From Plantago elongata (lineage: Eukaryota > Streptophyta > Magnoliopsida > Lamiales > Plantaginaceae), in NCBI GenBank assembly GCA_036897095.1, contig JAYMSP010000077.1:1-64000 (forward strand): DNA of 64,000 nt, written 5' to 3'. Shown here piece after piece: positions 1 through 13,622 of this stretch. Position 1 is the stretch's first letter. The number at the start of each line of letters is the position of its first letter. The translations under genes were made by a program, and so were the position numbers. A model generated the notes under the pieces. It was not told the DNA's origin, ran no database searches, and saw nothing but the letters and a program-made list of their open reading frames with translations.

Positions 1-1289
1 GTATGAATATCTATTAAGCTACAGTTCTGTGAGTCAGTTCATGTAAAATTGTCTCTGCTCACATGCCTAACACAATGTTGCTTTTTGTTTGATTGTATTC
101 AAAATGAACAATATGTTAATTTATCATTTGCCTCAATGAATGAGTGCATAGGTGTTTTGATTTGCTCTTGGATATGTGCTCTTGTGGCTCAACTGTATTG
201 CATATACAGTTCTCTTTTATGTAGCAGAAAACTCTAGTTCATTCTTGCAAATTTGAAATTTAAATCGTCTAGCAGTGTCTAATAGGTGTTTTAATGTGAT
301 TTTATTTTTTCTGTAGCTACTTTATCCTGTCCAAAGTGATTTTCCGTAATGCTTGAATTCTGGGTTCCAGCTGATATTGTTTTTTGAGATGGTTCCTGTA
401 TTCTCTTTTCTATATTCTGTAACCAAAACCAGAATTCAATGAAGCACATGATTTTGCAATAACCATCAGTAGATGTGACAATCAGTATGATAGTGAAGTC
501 GTCAAATATTAGAGTTCTTGACCGTGTAGGAGCTTATTGCCTCAAATTTGAAGTAGTTATCAAATTCTATTCATTATCAGGAATGAGCCAGTGTGGGAGA
601 GTTGGATACTATTACTGGGCATATATGCTTGTTAATTCCTATCCTAATTGATTGTGGTACTGTGAATGAACCAATGGTATCATACTATTATGGTGGGTCG
701 CATACACGTAGCCACTCATCTCCATGTGCTTTCTACTGGTCAACAAATAGTTGTATAGTATCGTTGCCTGGATAATGTCATGTACACCATTCAGCCAATT
801 TTGCTTTGCTGAAATGTGCAGTTCCTGTTATACTAAGAGGCTTTAGAGCACTTGACTTGTCTGTAGACTGTAGCCGCATTTGGAGTGTGGCCAAACATCT
901 CTAACAGTCCCTTGGAATATTTTCTTTTATTGGTGCCGCACATGTTATAACGTGGATGTCTCTATATCTCGTTTTCATACCTGACATTCTGTGAGATTGT
1001 ACATCTTTGTCATACTCATCTTGTTTCTGAAGATAACAAATTTTGATGTGTATGAGTTTTGCAAATGCCCCATAGAGTATTCTGTTGTCTTCTAAATATA
1101 TTTTTTATCTTGAGAAAAGTATAGGTTGGTGGTGACAAACATAAAATTTTGATCCACAGTATTTGATCTGACCAGCTGCACTGCTTTGGAAATCTTATCA
1201 TGTTTGTTGCTTTAGTTTCAAGCATCAAGATACGTTGGCTGATAGTGGTGCATCAAATGCTTCTTGATTGGATTTAAATGATTGTCAGG
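1..1289. other. Upstream/leader region, no coding exon recognised
   Basis: No open frame here resembles a protein family. The T-rich composition and scattered GT/AG signals look like plant intron or UTR sequence. It could hold the 5' leader and a leader intron of the capping-enzyme gene that follows, or the 3' end of a gene lying outside the window. An AG that could be a leader-intron acceptor lies shortly before the start codon, near 1221. No TATA box or transcription start could be fixed. Confidence 0.4.
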
Positions 1290-4200
1290 ATGGACTTGAA
1301 TGTTTCCCCTGAACCAGAAGATGATGAAGTTTTTCCGGAGATGCACTTTGAAGAAGATAGTGTGCCAGAGGAACGTGTTGAATACAATGGCAATATGGAC
1401 CATGGGGAGAGTGGTGTTCAAATTCTTCGCCGGGTAACTATCTGCCTTAATTTTTTAATATTCAATTTTTCTGCATAATTTCTTTGTTTCTGCTTGTTTT
1501 ATGTGATGTTCCAGATATATGCAATGCAGGTGTAAATGTCTGTAGAGTGTCTATGGAATGTAAAAGTCTTTGTTTAGGATATCAGAGTCATGATAGGTCT
1601 TGTATGTCATGTACGTTTTTATCATTAATCCAATTGCATGTATTGTTTTCACCATTAATTATTAAAAGAGTACAGGTTAACTTGCTACAATTACAAAATT
1701 CCTACATTCTGCACTTGACAAAAGATAACTAAAAACGCAAGTAAAATTAAGAAATAACAAGGATAGAGAACCATACCAGCAAATTGATTTCCCTACTGAT
1801 GCTAATGGGACATAGCTGACTAAGTGAAAATTATAAATTATGAATCTACCAGTAAGTGAGTTATTTATGCTGGTTGATGGTTATCTTTTGTGTTATTCAC
1901 ATAAGAGATTGAGTTTTCAAACTTCTTTTGGGTTATTCTCCTGGACTTAGTTCTATCTTTATTAGACATTGTTTCTTGTTGAATATAGTATACTTCCGCC
2001 GAATCACTGTTCTTACCATATCTGTTGATCTTGATTAGATTCCTCTCTTTTGAGAATTTATGCAAGTTAGTCATAGGTAGACAGGTAGTGCTCGCATATT
2101 CTAGCATGTTACTCGATGCTCATTCTGTCCTTAACCTATCTACCAACTCCCTCAAAACAGTTCTGTGGGGACCTTGTTTACCTTTATAATCTTCACAAAA
2201 CTCTTTGTTTCTTTAGTTGCACTCTGGGGTAGATATGCTCTTTCTGACTTTCTCATTTGTATTTCATCAGGAACGTGATGAGAGGATTCAACAGATGAGA
2301 AGACATAGACCCGATGACAGACCATCGTATAGGTATCAGCCACCACAGTATGATGATGGGCATCAAATTAAAAGGCAGAGAACTACGAGTAAACTACCTC
2401 CAGGTAAAATTAGGTGGAGAATAAAGTCTATATCTGAGCTATTTCATGTAACAAAAAATAGTTTTCTTTCCTGTCCTCAACTCAATTAACTAAGTTTTAT
2501 AACTGATCAATAGAAATACTTAATCCACGCATGTGCAGTCTTGTGCGTAGTAACAAGTAGTTTTATGTAGTAGTATTAAAGGAAAAGAAGATATGTGTAT
2601 CGGCCTATAGGATACCTGGATACCCTTGCCCAACAAAAACTTATAGATATGGGTATGGCGTATCTGTTATTATTTATATGTTTTGGGACAAGTATGTTAG
2701 TGCACTTCCTCTGCCCCAGTTAAGCCTTTCCATTCACTTTTTGGGTTTAAAAAATAAGGGATGCATATATTTTGAATAAAATTTTGCTTAGTTACTTCTA
2801 AAGATTTAATGAATGGGGAGCACTATTGTCATTAGTGCTATTGAATATTTTAATACTATATTCAAAGTAAACATTGCCAAAAATAGACACGGGAAGCTTA
2901 AGTTGGGACGCCAAAATTGACAAAGTGGGAAGCTTCTGCTGGACGGAGGGAATAATACACTTAAATAGAACATAAATAAAAAAAAAAAAAAAAATACCCT
3001 GAATGTCACCACATTATGTGTCATTTTACTTTTTGTGTATAGTCTCTACTCATTGCCCCTTCGGCCTCTAGTTTTATTTGCACATACCTATATATTCACC
3101 AATACGAGTTTGTGAGAATTTTGTGTTTTTCAGGCTGATCACTTCAACAGCTTTTACTGTCCAGACATATCCGATCCTCTTTCTCTTGTTTCTGTAACTT
3201 TGATTCTTTTCCTCATGTGGCAGGTTGGCTGGATTGTCCAAATGCAGGGCAGGAAATAGCGGAGTGTTTGGTCCCTTCAAAGGTCCCATTAGGGGAATCA
3301 TTCAATGATAGTATTATTCCGGGCAAAAGATACTCATTTAGGCAGGTGATACACCAACAGAGAGTTTTAGGAAGAAAGGTTAGTGGGTTAACTACTTTTA
3401 TGGGTATATTAATTTCTATTTTATTTTCATAATCATCAGCTTACAGGTTGTATGGGCGTGCTTTCTTATGAATTATGTTCTTTTCCTCTGCCTTCTGTTA
3501 AGTTTCTCTTAATTCCTCTTTTTAGAGGTTCAAATATGTTTTCCCATGCCTAATAATTGACCTTTTCACAGCTCGGTTTGGTGATTGATCTTACAAATTC
3601 CAGTAGATACTACAATCTGAATGATTGTAAAAAAGAAGGTATTAAGCACATCAAGGTAGGTGACTGAGACTCTCTGCCTCCTTTAATGATATATACGTTA
3701 TTCCTGATCCTGCAGCTCTAATACTTTGCATTTAATCTCAGATTGCTTGCAAGGGTCGTGATTCAGTGCCTGAGAATGAGGCTGTCAACAAGTTCGTTTA
3801 CGAGGTACATCTCTTTATGGATAACTTTATTCATTGGGGCCACTTTGTATTTCTGGGCCATATGGAGTATAATGGTTCTTCTGGAGCACGTCTGATTAAT
3901 CATTGCTTCTGTCGAGGTTCATGCAATTCAACTATTGTTACTGGTGACAAAACTGTGCTTAAACTGTTGATCACTATTTAAGATGGGTATGTGTAGTGAT
4001 CATCAAAACTGTCTTGAACCTTTAGTCCACATTTAATTATGTTGTTTATTATTTACTGAATAGTATACTGTTATGCTATCTGACTTGAAATAGATCTTAG
4101 TTCGAAAAACTTCAAGTCTATTAGCGTAGCTAGATGAGTACTAGTATTGGGACATGCTAATTCCTGGGTGTAATTGTTGTACATTTTTTTCATTAACAAC

Positions 4201-7200
4201 ACAAAATTATAGCATATATAAGTTATTATATATTAAGAAATAAAAACATAAATATATAGGACACTCGGCTTTAAAGTTATATCATGTAAAATCTATGTGG
4301 TATCACGCTTTCTGGCAGTCATCTGATCATATCTACCTAGGTGCTTTGGTTAGGATAGTAGAATGGATTACTCAGGTTGGGAGAATAAGTGCCTCAAAAT
4401 ACCATCATTATCGCACATCCTACTTTTTTTTTCCTCTGCAAGTAATTATCTTGTGTTCTACCTATATGAAGATCAGAATGATTTGATATTTTGTGTTGTT
4501 GTCTTATACATCAGGTGACACAGTTTGTAGCTCGGCAGCAAAAACCAAAAAAGCATATACTTGTTCACTGCACACATGGGCATAATCGCACAGGATTCAT
4601 GATTGTACACTATCTCATGCGTACTCATCCTCTGTCTGTTACTCAGGTCTGCTGAATCACAGTGATCTTGTGTCTTTGAAGTACAACAGGAATTGGTGAA
4701 AAATTGACTTTACTTTTGCGTGTAGGCAATTAAAATCTTTTCTGATGCACGACCCCCGGGGATTTACAAACCTGACTACATTGATGCGTTGTACACTTTC
4801 TATCATGAGAAGAAAACTGATATGGTTGTCTGCCCTTCAACCCCTGAGTGGAAAAAATCTTCAGAACTTGATCTGAACGGAGATGCGATGCCAGATGATG
4901 ACGAGGACGATGATGGGGAATCTGTTGCTCCTGTAGATGTATGCTGCTTTTGTTTTTTCTTTATTGCAGTAATTTTTGGTGCTTAGTGGATTCAGTTAAT
5001 TGTTGAGCTTAACGCTATTCTGGTGTCAAGCTATTGGGTGTTGCTCAACTCTATGGTCCATTTGAGTTGATTGTTTTTAGTTCGTATTGAGGTCATTGTC
5101 ATAATAGTTCTCAATCTTTCGGTTGCAATGTTTCAGGAGAATCACGAGGTGCAGCTGGTTCTGACAAATGATGACATATTGGGAGATAAAATCCCTTATG
5201 ACCAGGAAGCTGTGTTTCGACAGTTCTGCTACCAGTCATTAAAGTTACCTGGAGTGGTTGTTTCCTGATTACCATTTTAAACTCTCTGATTTTGTTTATG
5301 ACCAGGACGCTGAGTATGATTTATTATTTTCTTGATCTGCAGGGCAGAGGAGCTCCACAGTTTCCTGGATCACATCCAGTTTCATTGAATAGGTTTCATT
5401 TTGCTTCTTTCCTCATTTCTGAATGCTTTTAGTTTGGTTATAACATGCTCTTCATCTGTTCCCACTCCATATCCGTTTTAAAGAAAAAACGTGTATGCTG
5501 ATTATCCATCTCATAGAGGAGTTCACTATTTTTGATTATTGCACAAAGTAACTTCAATATACTTGTCTACTGTGTCTGCAGGGACAACTTACAATTGTTG
5601 AGGCAGCGCTACTATTACGCGACATGGAAAGCTGATGGAACAAGATATATGATGCTAATCACCATGGATGGTTGCTACTTGGTTGATAGGCATTTTAATT
5701 TTAGACGGGTCCAGATGAGATTTCCTTGCAGGCCTGCTGAAGTATGCATTATTTTATTAAATGTTTGAATAACTCGAGCTGTTAACACTATAGGAATTGA
5801 TCTTATTGATATTTCTTGAATTACGCTCTTCTCCAGAAAGGAATGCCTGAGAGGCTCTATCATCATTTCACCTTACTTGATGGTGAGATGGTAATTGATA
5901 CCTTGCCAGGTTCACAGAAGAAAGAAAGAAGATACCTTATTTATGATATGATGGCCATTAATCAAATTCCAATTGTAGAGGTATTTGATGAATCTACATT
6001 CAAGTTGAGCCCTGTAATATATTATGGCCATTGCAATATTCTATTTCAGTTAATTATTCTATGATTATGAATGTTGTACTGTTGTGATGGGCTTATGCCC
6101 ATGATTTAAATAATACTGCACATAAAACCCCACTTTTCTTAATTCCCATGCAAAGCCCACTATGCATAATTATTGGGAGAAAGAGCACATATTTTCTTTG
6201 TGATATTAGAGGCTGCTCAATCAAATGTGCAGATAAAAGGTTTCCTGATAACAGTTGATTTATCAGATCTTTTGACATACAGAAGGTGTATGTGTGGAAC
6301 TGTCCTACCTCACTTGATTCTATAAGAAGAGCATTATGAGCTTGTAACAAAAATGAGAAACATGATGGTTTGCATAGTGCTATGATAATTTATATATGCC
6401 TACAAAGTACTTGTGATGTATCTTCAGCATTTATATTGTTTGTTTTCTGGCTGCACAAGCTTAATATGCTGGTCATATAAAGTTCTATTCTTGTATTAAA
6501 TGACTGTACATATTCTCCTGCTTCATTACGAAATGAGAGACTTGATCATATGATCAATCTATTTCTGTGTTTTGTGGGTTTCTGGTATGATGGTTTTTTC
6601 ATGGGCTGGAAACCAGATGCTACTTTCTAACTTATGGATACTTTCATTTCAGAGGCCCTTCTATGAACGGTGGAAACTGCTTGAGAAGGAAGTCATTGAG
6701 CCTAGAAATATTGAAAGACAGCATATGTACCAAAGCCCAAATCCTTATTACAGATATGACTTGGAACCTTTCAGGGTTAGCATTCCTCATGCCATACTTA
6801 CAACCTTTAAGCCTATGGGTTAACCAATTCTTCAGTATGTTTATATTGGATGTATTCTTCTAATCCCCCTGCAACTTGATAGGTACGAAGGAAAGACTTT
6901 TGGCTGCTATCTACTGTTACAAAGCTTCTTAAGGGATTCATTCCAAAGCTTTCACATGCAGCAGATGGTCTTATTTTTCAGGTTGAGATTGCTTGGCTTA
7001 AACTTATGCCTCATTTTGATCATCTTCATAATTGTTTCATGCAGATTATGGTATTATTAGATTTTTATTACACAGAAATAAAGCTAAGAGAATAGCTATC
7101 AGTGTTGTAAAAATGGATGTATCTTGTATCTGTAATACTGGAGGGTTCATGTCGTAACTCGTTATTATTAATCACATGTATATTTAGAGATCTAAAGGTG

Positions 7201-8499
7201 CTATCTTCTACTATAAAATGGATCTGGTGGGAAGGTGGTGGTGCTATCTTGTAGTTACATGATCATTGTTTTATCCATAGCAATCTATTCGGATCATGAT
7301 CCTAAACTGTCAGCATATCAAACAAAACACCTACCAAATATATTGGCGTAACCAATAGAGGGCCGACCTATTTGAAAATAATCAATGTAATGGTAAACGG
7401 ACTGTTGTTACCTTGAGCCATGGCTCTATAGCGATTCTTTACTTCTGTTTTAGTGATTAGTTACGAAGTAGCCCATTAATGCATATGTGGTCTTTCTTTG
7501 ACAGGGATGGGATGATCCTTATGTTCCTCGGACACATGAAGGTCTGCTGAAGTGGAAATACGCCGATATGAACTCTGTTGATTTTTTATTTGAGGTAGTT
7601 GCAAATATCAGGAGTATACCCTTCAAATGAAAGAGATCTGGCCAGTCAATATCTCTATGTTTTTCAGCTTCATTTGATTGTTCATTGTTAAGTAGCAGTT
7701 ATACTTGATCTGTAAAGTTTATGTATTTCATCTATGCAGATTGTTGACGATCGGCAATTATTATATCTAAATGAACGAGGAAAGAAGCGACTGATGGATG
7801 GAAATAGGGTTACTTTCCCTGGTTAGAAGTTCTAATAATTTATTTCGCCTCATAGTTTATCAAGTTGAATGAGCATTCTATAATTCTCTCAATTGGTTGT
7901 TTGGTAGTATTTCATGTGCAATTGAATGTTTGATGAGTGCACATTGCAAAGTGCACCCAAAATTATTTGTTGATCGTGTGCCATCTTTGATGAGTGCACA
8001 TTGCGAGGTGCACTCGTTAAACACATTCTTGTTTATAGTGGGCCAAGTCAATTATTGGTGTATAGTCAATATGCAGACCAAGTATAATAAATCAATTCAG
8101 GTGTTAGTTCGTTGTCTAAATTATTTATTAACGATCTTGCAGATGGTACCGATCCTTCAACAATGGCTGGTAAAATAATCGAATGTTCTCCGGGTTCCGA
8201 GGAAGATGTATGGAGGTGTATTCGGATGAGGCCAGACAAGGGGTCACCCAATGAGTTCAACACCTATACAAAGGTTCGTAATTCCATTACTTCCCTCCTT
8301 GAGTCATTATTAATTATATCAGGTGCTTGTTTGTCAAATAATTGCCATCTTATTTCGAGAACAGGTTATGAGAAGTATAAGGGATAATATCACCGAAGAC
8401 ATTTTGTTGAAAGAGATCAACGAGATTATCCGGCTGCCAATGTATGCAGACAGGATACAGAATGAAAGCAAAGCACATAACTCATCCCGCCGAAGGTGA
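1290..8499 (+). CDS. mRNA-capping enzyme (RNA 5'-triphosphatase plus guanylyltransferase)
   Basis: Bifunctional nuclear enzyme that removes the gamma phosphate of nascent pre-mRNA and adds GMP to form the 5' cap. Seventeen exons join in frame to 685 aa: 1290-1433, 2271-2403, 3224-3378, 3572-3655, 3742-3804, 4515-4646, 4726-4938, 5137-5256, 5343-5392, 5582-5741, 5837-5980, 6653-6775, 6883-6981, 7505-7594, 7740-7821, 8143-8273, 8365-8499. The N-terminal half is a cysteine-phosphatase-type triphosphatase with the [10 protein letters not shown] loop (CX5R) in exon 6. The C-terminal half is the guanylyltransferase: nucleotidyl-lysine motif [10 protein letters not shown] in exon 10, LLDGEMVID in exon 11, ADGLIFQ in exon 13, LKWKYA in exon 14. 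An acidic linker in exon 7 separates them. I chose the start [10 protein letters not shown] because plant homologues, as I recall them, begin this way; an in-frame ATG lies 12 bases upstream. All introns are GT-AG. Exon edges are inferred from phase, so a few could be off by some bases. Confidence 0.93.
2704..2952. mobile_element. Stowaway-like MITE, degraded, in a capping-enzyme intron
   Basis: Lies in the intron 2404-3223. The left end CTTCCTCTGCCCC and the complement of the right end, TTCCCTCCGTCC, both resemble the CTCCCTCCGTCCC terminus of Tc1/mariner-related Stowaway MITEs. Both inner flanks carry a GGGAAGCTT/AAGCCTTTCC block in inverted orientation. A TA follows the right end; the left TA is not clean. 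There is no coding capacity. Family assignment rests on the termini only. Confidence 0.5.
7926..8013. repeat. Two-copy 60-bp direct repeat in a capping-enzyme intron
   Basis: The motif TTTGATGAGTGCACATTGC occurs at about 7928 and again 60 bases later, each time followed by a short GTGCAC block that can pair with the GTGCAC inside the motif. It lies in the intron 7822-8142, outside any exon. It looks like a local slippage duplication; I see no family match. Confidence 0.7.
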
Positions 8500-10072
8500 C
8501 GAGACTGAAGAACATCAGTCAGAAGAAGCTAGGTTTAGATATAATCCTACAGCATTGGTATTTTTTGCTCTCCAGACGGTGATGTGATCGTAGTCTCCAA
8601 TCAAGCTTTTACATGACTAGCCATTAGGCGCCTTGTATATTGCTTTCTACGACTCTCCCTTTCTCCAGCTCCCCCACCTTGTCTTTCGTTTTGTATTATC
8701 TGAATAGCTGTGGGTAAATTTGTTGAATATGTAGGATTAGTAATGAAAGTCATATAGTAAGTAGTCTTTGTTGTGAATATAGTAGTAGTACCTAGTTTGA
8801 ACGAGTTTGCGTATTTATCTTGACAGGCTAGCTATGTGCCATAGCGAAGCCTTATTAATACCTACTTTTGGGTGATCTGAATCCTTCTCTTGGTATGCTT
8901 TTTGAACCCTGACGGCCTTTTGAAGGTGAAGCTTTTGCCTTGGCTGTCCAGCTCGCTTTGGTTTATGTTTATTCACAAAAAAAATGTGGTTTCAAGGCAT
9001 TTTTTCAAAATTTTCTTCTCCTAGTCCTTGTAGCTTGTTGCTTGGAGCCTATTTAATTCAGAAATGGATTATATGGTAGCTTCAATTGCTGAAAATCCAA
9101 ACAAGAAACAGGTGTTGTGTTGTTATGCAGATTGGACTGCTCCATATAGGAAAGTGACTTGCCATTATAGGAACTTGTGAAGTTAGATGTGCGGAAGGTC
9201 TTGCACCACCTTTTCAGAAGAATGCTGATTCAAGTGGCTTCCAATTTTGAACCAAAGAACCTGGTATTAAACATCATACGAGGTAACTTGCAAAAAAAAT
9301 TGAAAGAAAAATCTATAGAAGCATTACGGTATGACTCATGAGCACCGTGGTAGTTGATGCAAGCAGCAAGCACATGTCGCATTGAACATAACTTGCTACT
9401 ACTAGAAGAGCGTCCATGGACGCTAAGTTCTTCAGTTCCTTGTGCCCAAATTTTATTTTTAAAATGTGCAGATATTATTTAAGCTTCCATTCGGATGAAC
9501 TTTCCCTAAAACTGCATATTTAAAATTCGCTTAACATGACATATCGTATTCCTACCACTTAATTATAGTGATAAGTTAATACCAATTGATATTTAAAGTA
9601 ATAAATAAATACCATTATTGATGAAATAAAATTGAATATTACCTCAAACCTGAACGACTGACATCATTTTGCAATGTCTTGATCCAAATGAATCCCCAAA
9701 CTAGTTAACTAAAGCAAGTAGCGATTTAAAAAGTCAAACTCAACCATCGTGCTCGGCAATAAGTAACGATTTCATTATTTTACTGAAGATCTTGTAAGTT
9801 GTAACTTTTATTGCATCATTAACTTGCACGGATTACTCGAGAAAAAGTTTTTAGCAGTATCTGATTTTCGGATCTGAACCGAACCCAGTTTCTCTCCTCT
9901 GCTTCTTCTCTTCCAATCATTCATCAGATCGTCTCTCTGTCTTCCCTTCTTTCTCTCTCTACAAATCATGACTCTTTCTACTCACTGTAAATAGTTACAG
10001 CCACATCAATCACTTTAGGGCTTGTTAGGTTTCTTTGATTTTTGTTGGGACAGGCAAGATCTGGTTAATGCG
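8500..10072. other. Intergenic: 3' UTR of capping enzyme and promoter/leader of the NF-YC gene
   Basis: The first few hundred bases are probably 3' UTR. The part just before the next gene (about 9890-9990) is rich in CT runs such as TTTCTCTCTCT, typical of a plant 5' leader. A small perfect palindrome GCGTCCATGGACGC lies at about 9410-9423. I saw no convincing ORF, RNA gene or transposon in this stretch. Confidence 0.5.
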
Positions 10073-12990
10073 ATGAGGAAGAAGCTCGATACTCGTTTTC
10101 CTGCTGTAAGTTTCCCCCTTTCTGTTCATTTTGTGTGAAAGGTGCGATTTTTTTAGTTTTTAAGCTCTAAAGGTGGCTTCTTTGCGTTAATTTGAGTTTA
10201 TTGTATACCTAATTGATTCTGCCGGAACTTTTAATCAGAATGGTTTTTTGGAGTGAATTGTGATTTTGGTTTGTGCTTTCTGATTTTAGAGGTAAGAGCT
10301 GTGAAATAGGGATTGATTTGACTTCTCAATTTTTGAAATACGATAGGATCTAGGGAGTTTGTATCACTACGGATGGTGTTGGGGGTTCAAGTTTATTTAA
10401 TGCTCTGATGAGCAGTAGGGAGCTTAGCTATTTTTAAGCTTTTACTGTGATTAATAATGATGCTCTTGCCTCTTGAGAACTATCTATAAACTCAGATTGA
10501 TCTCATAATGAGGCCGATTACCTTGATGACACTTAAATATTATGTAAACGCCACGTTTTTGTACACTAGTATAAACTTAAACCACCATACATCCAAGTGT
10601 TAGTCACGTTTTCTCCTAATAGTTTGAAAAAAATGTTCCTTTATAAGACTTACTCTCAAAAAGCTTAGATTATGACAGTAAATTACTTCAAATATCTGTT
10701 AATTGATGCTTGTAATCGGGGATTACATCTACCCAAACATTGTGCCTACGTCGAAAACTAAATAATTTATTTTCACTTAGTGTTCATCCTCTTCAGTCTG
10801 GGTTCTGTAATGAGAATGTAATTCAATTATTTGATTTATGTCCTTAAATCAGTTCTCCATCAACCAAGCATGTGTGATATTTATTGCTATTGCTTGTATC
10901 TCCACATATATCCTTTCCGTTTCTGTTTATTATTGGCCACTCTTCTTTCAAAGCTACCAGTTAACATTTCTATTCACGCAATCTCAACAGCTTAAGTCTT
11001 CTTATGAGAAGAAAAAGCTGGAGCCGAGATAAAGAAGTGACATGTTAATATGGGACACTTTGAAGTGGAAGGTAAAACATTCTTTCTTAGGCGGATGAAA
11101 GTGAAAGCTTCATGTTATTCCCTGCCTTGGATTTGAAGAGCACTATCCTCTGATCCTTAACTTATCTCCACCCCGCGCTGGATAAAAGAGAATGAAATCA
11201 TTGCTTGTTTGACTGAGATGAAGACACTACTCAAATTAGATCATTGGATTAGTAATTATTTCTCATCCAGAGGATAGAGTCTTAATATGTGCTTTAATAA
11301 TATTTCTTTGACTCAAGTGTCTTTATGACATGGTTATCCTGTCTCCATTTTTCCCTCGATGGACTTCTATTGCAAATAGTGGAATCATACAGGTCTTCCT
11401 GATAGCTACAATCATGTGTTATCAGTTTTTACTACTACAATATAGTATAATAGACATTATTCTTCTGTCCATGGTGGACATGGACGAAGCTACCACCACT
11501 GTGGCTTTATCTGAAGTAATGATCAAGAAAACGGATTCTGCTCAATGACAAGTAAGCTTAGCAGCTGCAATATAAATTCAAAGTAAAAGAAAGCACAACA
11601 TAGAATCTAAAGTACAGTGTGATCACATAATATGTGAGTTAATTTAGTTCTATTATACTGTGCGCACTGTTATGCATTTTAAATCACGGAACTTCTGTTT
11701 TATTAAAATTAGTTATTTGTTTGCTGATTATGGATAGTTGTATCGACAGGCACGGATTAAAAAGATCATGCAAGCTGATGAGGATGTCGGGAAGATCGCA
11801 TTGGCTGTGCCTGTTTTAGTCTGTATGTACTTCTGAATCCTGGCTATAATGTTTCGACTTGTATTGAATCCTTTTCTGAAGAATCATTCTTCAGCTTCTA
11901 TTTATTGGAATTTATAGTAATCTGTCTTCCTAAATATCCATGCAGCTAAAGCTTTGGAACTATTTCTGCAAGATCTTTGTGATCGTACATATGAGATAAC
12001 TGTGCAAAGAGGAGCAAAGACTGTCAATTCATTGCACCTGTGAGTGGAAATTGTGTTTGTGACTCATTTTATGCGTTCCAGTTTTAGTCCCACATTCCTA
12101 GACTGTTGAGGCTGATATTTTTTCTCATTGGTGCAGAAAAAACTGCGTACATAGTTATAATGTGTTTGACTTTCTTAAGGAAGTTGTTAGCAAAGTTCCT
12201 GACTATGGTAATTCTGAGAGTGCGACTGACATGGCAAAAAGAAGGTAGCATTAATTTTCCTTCTGTTAGTTTTTGTCTTCCTCTCCACCACCCGGAGTCC
12301 GGATTGGTATAAATAGTTGCTGAATGTGTCTATCAATGCTTATTCTGGATATATTTTTTCTAGGAAAGTTGTCAGTGAATCTCATGGTAGTGATGAAGAT
12401 GCTAAGAGAACCATTACGGTAAGATTTGCATCACTTAGCTATTTTAATTTAACTTTTTTACAATGAAAATTACTGCTCAGCCCCCAAAACCGAGTTATTC
12501 TGATGAGATATTTTACTATATGCTGCAGCATGAACCTTCCCATTCCAGTGGCAGTGGCAGAGGAAGAGGGAGGGGTAGGGGAAGGGGACGTGGTCGACCA
12601 AGCAAGGCTGACAGAGAATTTGCTCAGCAACATGAAGTCGAACGCCTCTCGGTCATTCCCGAAGAAAAGATTGCAAGTCCCTCAGGGCCAATGGATGTGA
12701 AGCCAGAGCTACCAAATGAGTTACCAAGTGAAAATGTTCAACAGAATATTCAGGGCAACAGTACTTCTGATGCTGTGAAATTTGATCTGAATTCTGGATT
12801 AGTCGATGATGCAGAAAAAACGCCCCCGGTTGTTGCACCAGCAACATCAGTAGGCCCATCTGACGTGTCAGGTGAAGAATATCCCGTGCTCTCTGAAGTG
12901 GACCGAATGGCTGTTGACCCGCTCCACCTTGCACAGCTAGGTTCAACATTGGACAATGAAGAGGAGGAAGATTATGATGAAGAAGGTTAG
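10073..12990 (+). CDS. NF-YC11: NF-YC11-like histone-fold protein (DR1-associated corepressor DRAP1/NC2-alpha type)
   Basis: Histone-fold subunit that in other organisms pairs with DR1 (NC2-beta) to repress TBP-dependent transcription. Six exons (10073-10105, 11750-11822, 11946-12039, 12137-12244, 12364-12418, 12529-12990) give 274 aa. The protein opens MRKKLDTRFPAARIKKIMQ and continues with EDVGKIALAVPVLVSKALE, the canonical NF-YC/H2A-like fold (about residues 8-85). Then come a basic KRRK stretch, a Gly-Arg run ending GRGRPSKAD that resembles an AT-hook (about 125-145), and an acidic tail ending EEEEDYDEEG. The first exon has only 11 codons and is followed by a 1.6-kb intron. The frame is intact and closely matches what I recall of Arabidopsis NF-YC11. 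Classic NF-YC proteins in the NF-Y trimer differ by lacking this extreme N-terminal start and RG tail. Confidence 0.9.
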
Positions 12991-13622
12991 AGTAAATTAG
13001 AAGAAGAAGCTAAGTGCTAACTGAACGTATTAGTAGTTTATTTGGATGGTATGTTATTTGAAGGTAACACTTGAACTCAGAAGATAGTTGATGTTTGTAT
13101 TTGTTTATCAGTTAGTTCAACTTTTTTTTTTTATGTTCTTCTGTAATCCTACTTCTATAGCTATAGCTGTAGTCACTGTTTTGTGTACTTGATGTCTTTG
13201 GTCTGCATAACATCGCTCAGCTATCTGCTGCTAGTTCAAGTCCCATTGTAATTTAACATCCATTTATTTCCCTGTCCTGTTTAAGTGTTCAATGTAAATG
13301 TTATGAAGCTGTCTCTATTTGTAATCTTTCTCTTACAGTACCAGTTATAAGAACTTGACATCACCCTCTTTTATTCGCATCTGTAAAAGTCTGCAAGAGT
13401 CTCACTTTATCCTGATTAGTGATGTTATTGTGAGTCGAGAATTAATGAGCATTCAACTCGTTAAGGCTCGTGCTTCGCTTGCTAGACTTGATTAAATAGT
13501 CGAATTTGTGCTTGTTCGATAAAATTTGTTAAGAATTCTTATCTTTTATTTAGTGAGGTTTTGCTACCTTCAATCCTTCATAAAACGCTCTTTTGATCTA
13601 TGTACCAGTAAAAAGAAAAAAG
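12991..13622. other. Intergenic: 3' UTR of the NF-YC gene and upstream of the PPR pseudogene
   Basis: Continuous AT-rich sequence with several possible poly(A) signals and a T run near 13122-13132. No coding exon or repeat was recognised. Confidence 0.5.

Noticed and set aside
7926-8013. CRISPR-like or regulatory repeat array
   Set aside because: Only two copies of a 60-base unit inside a plant intron; simple local duplication.
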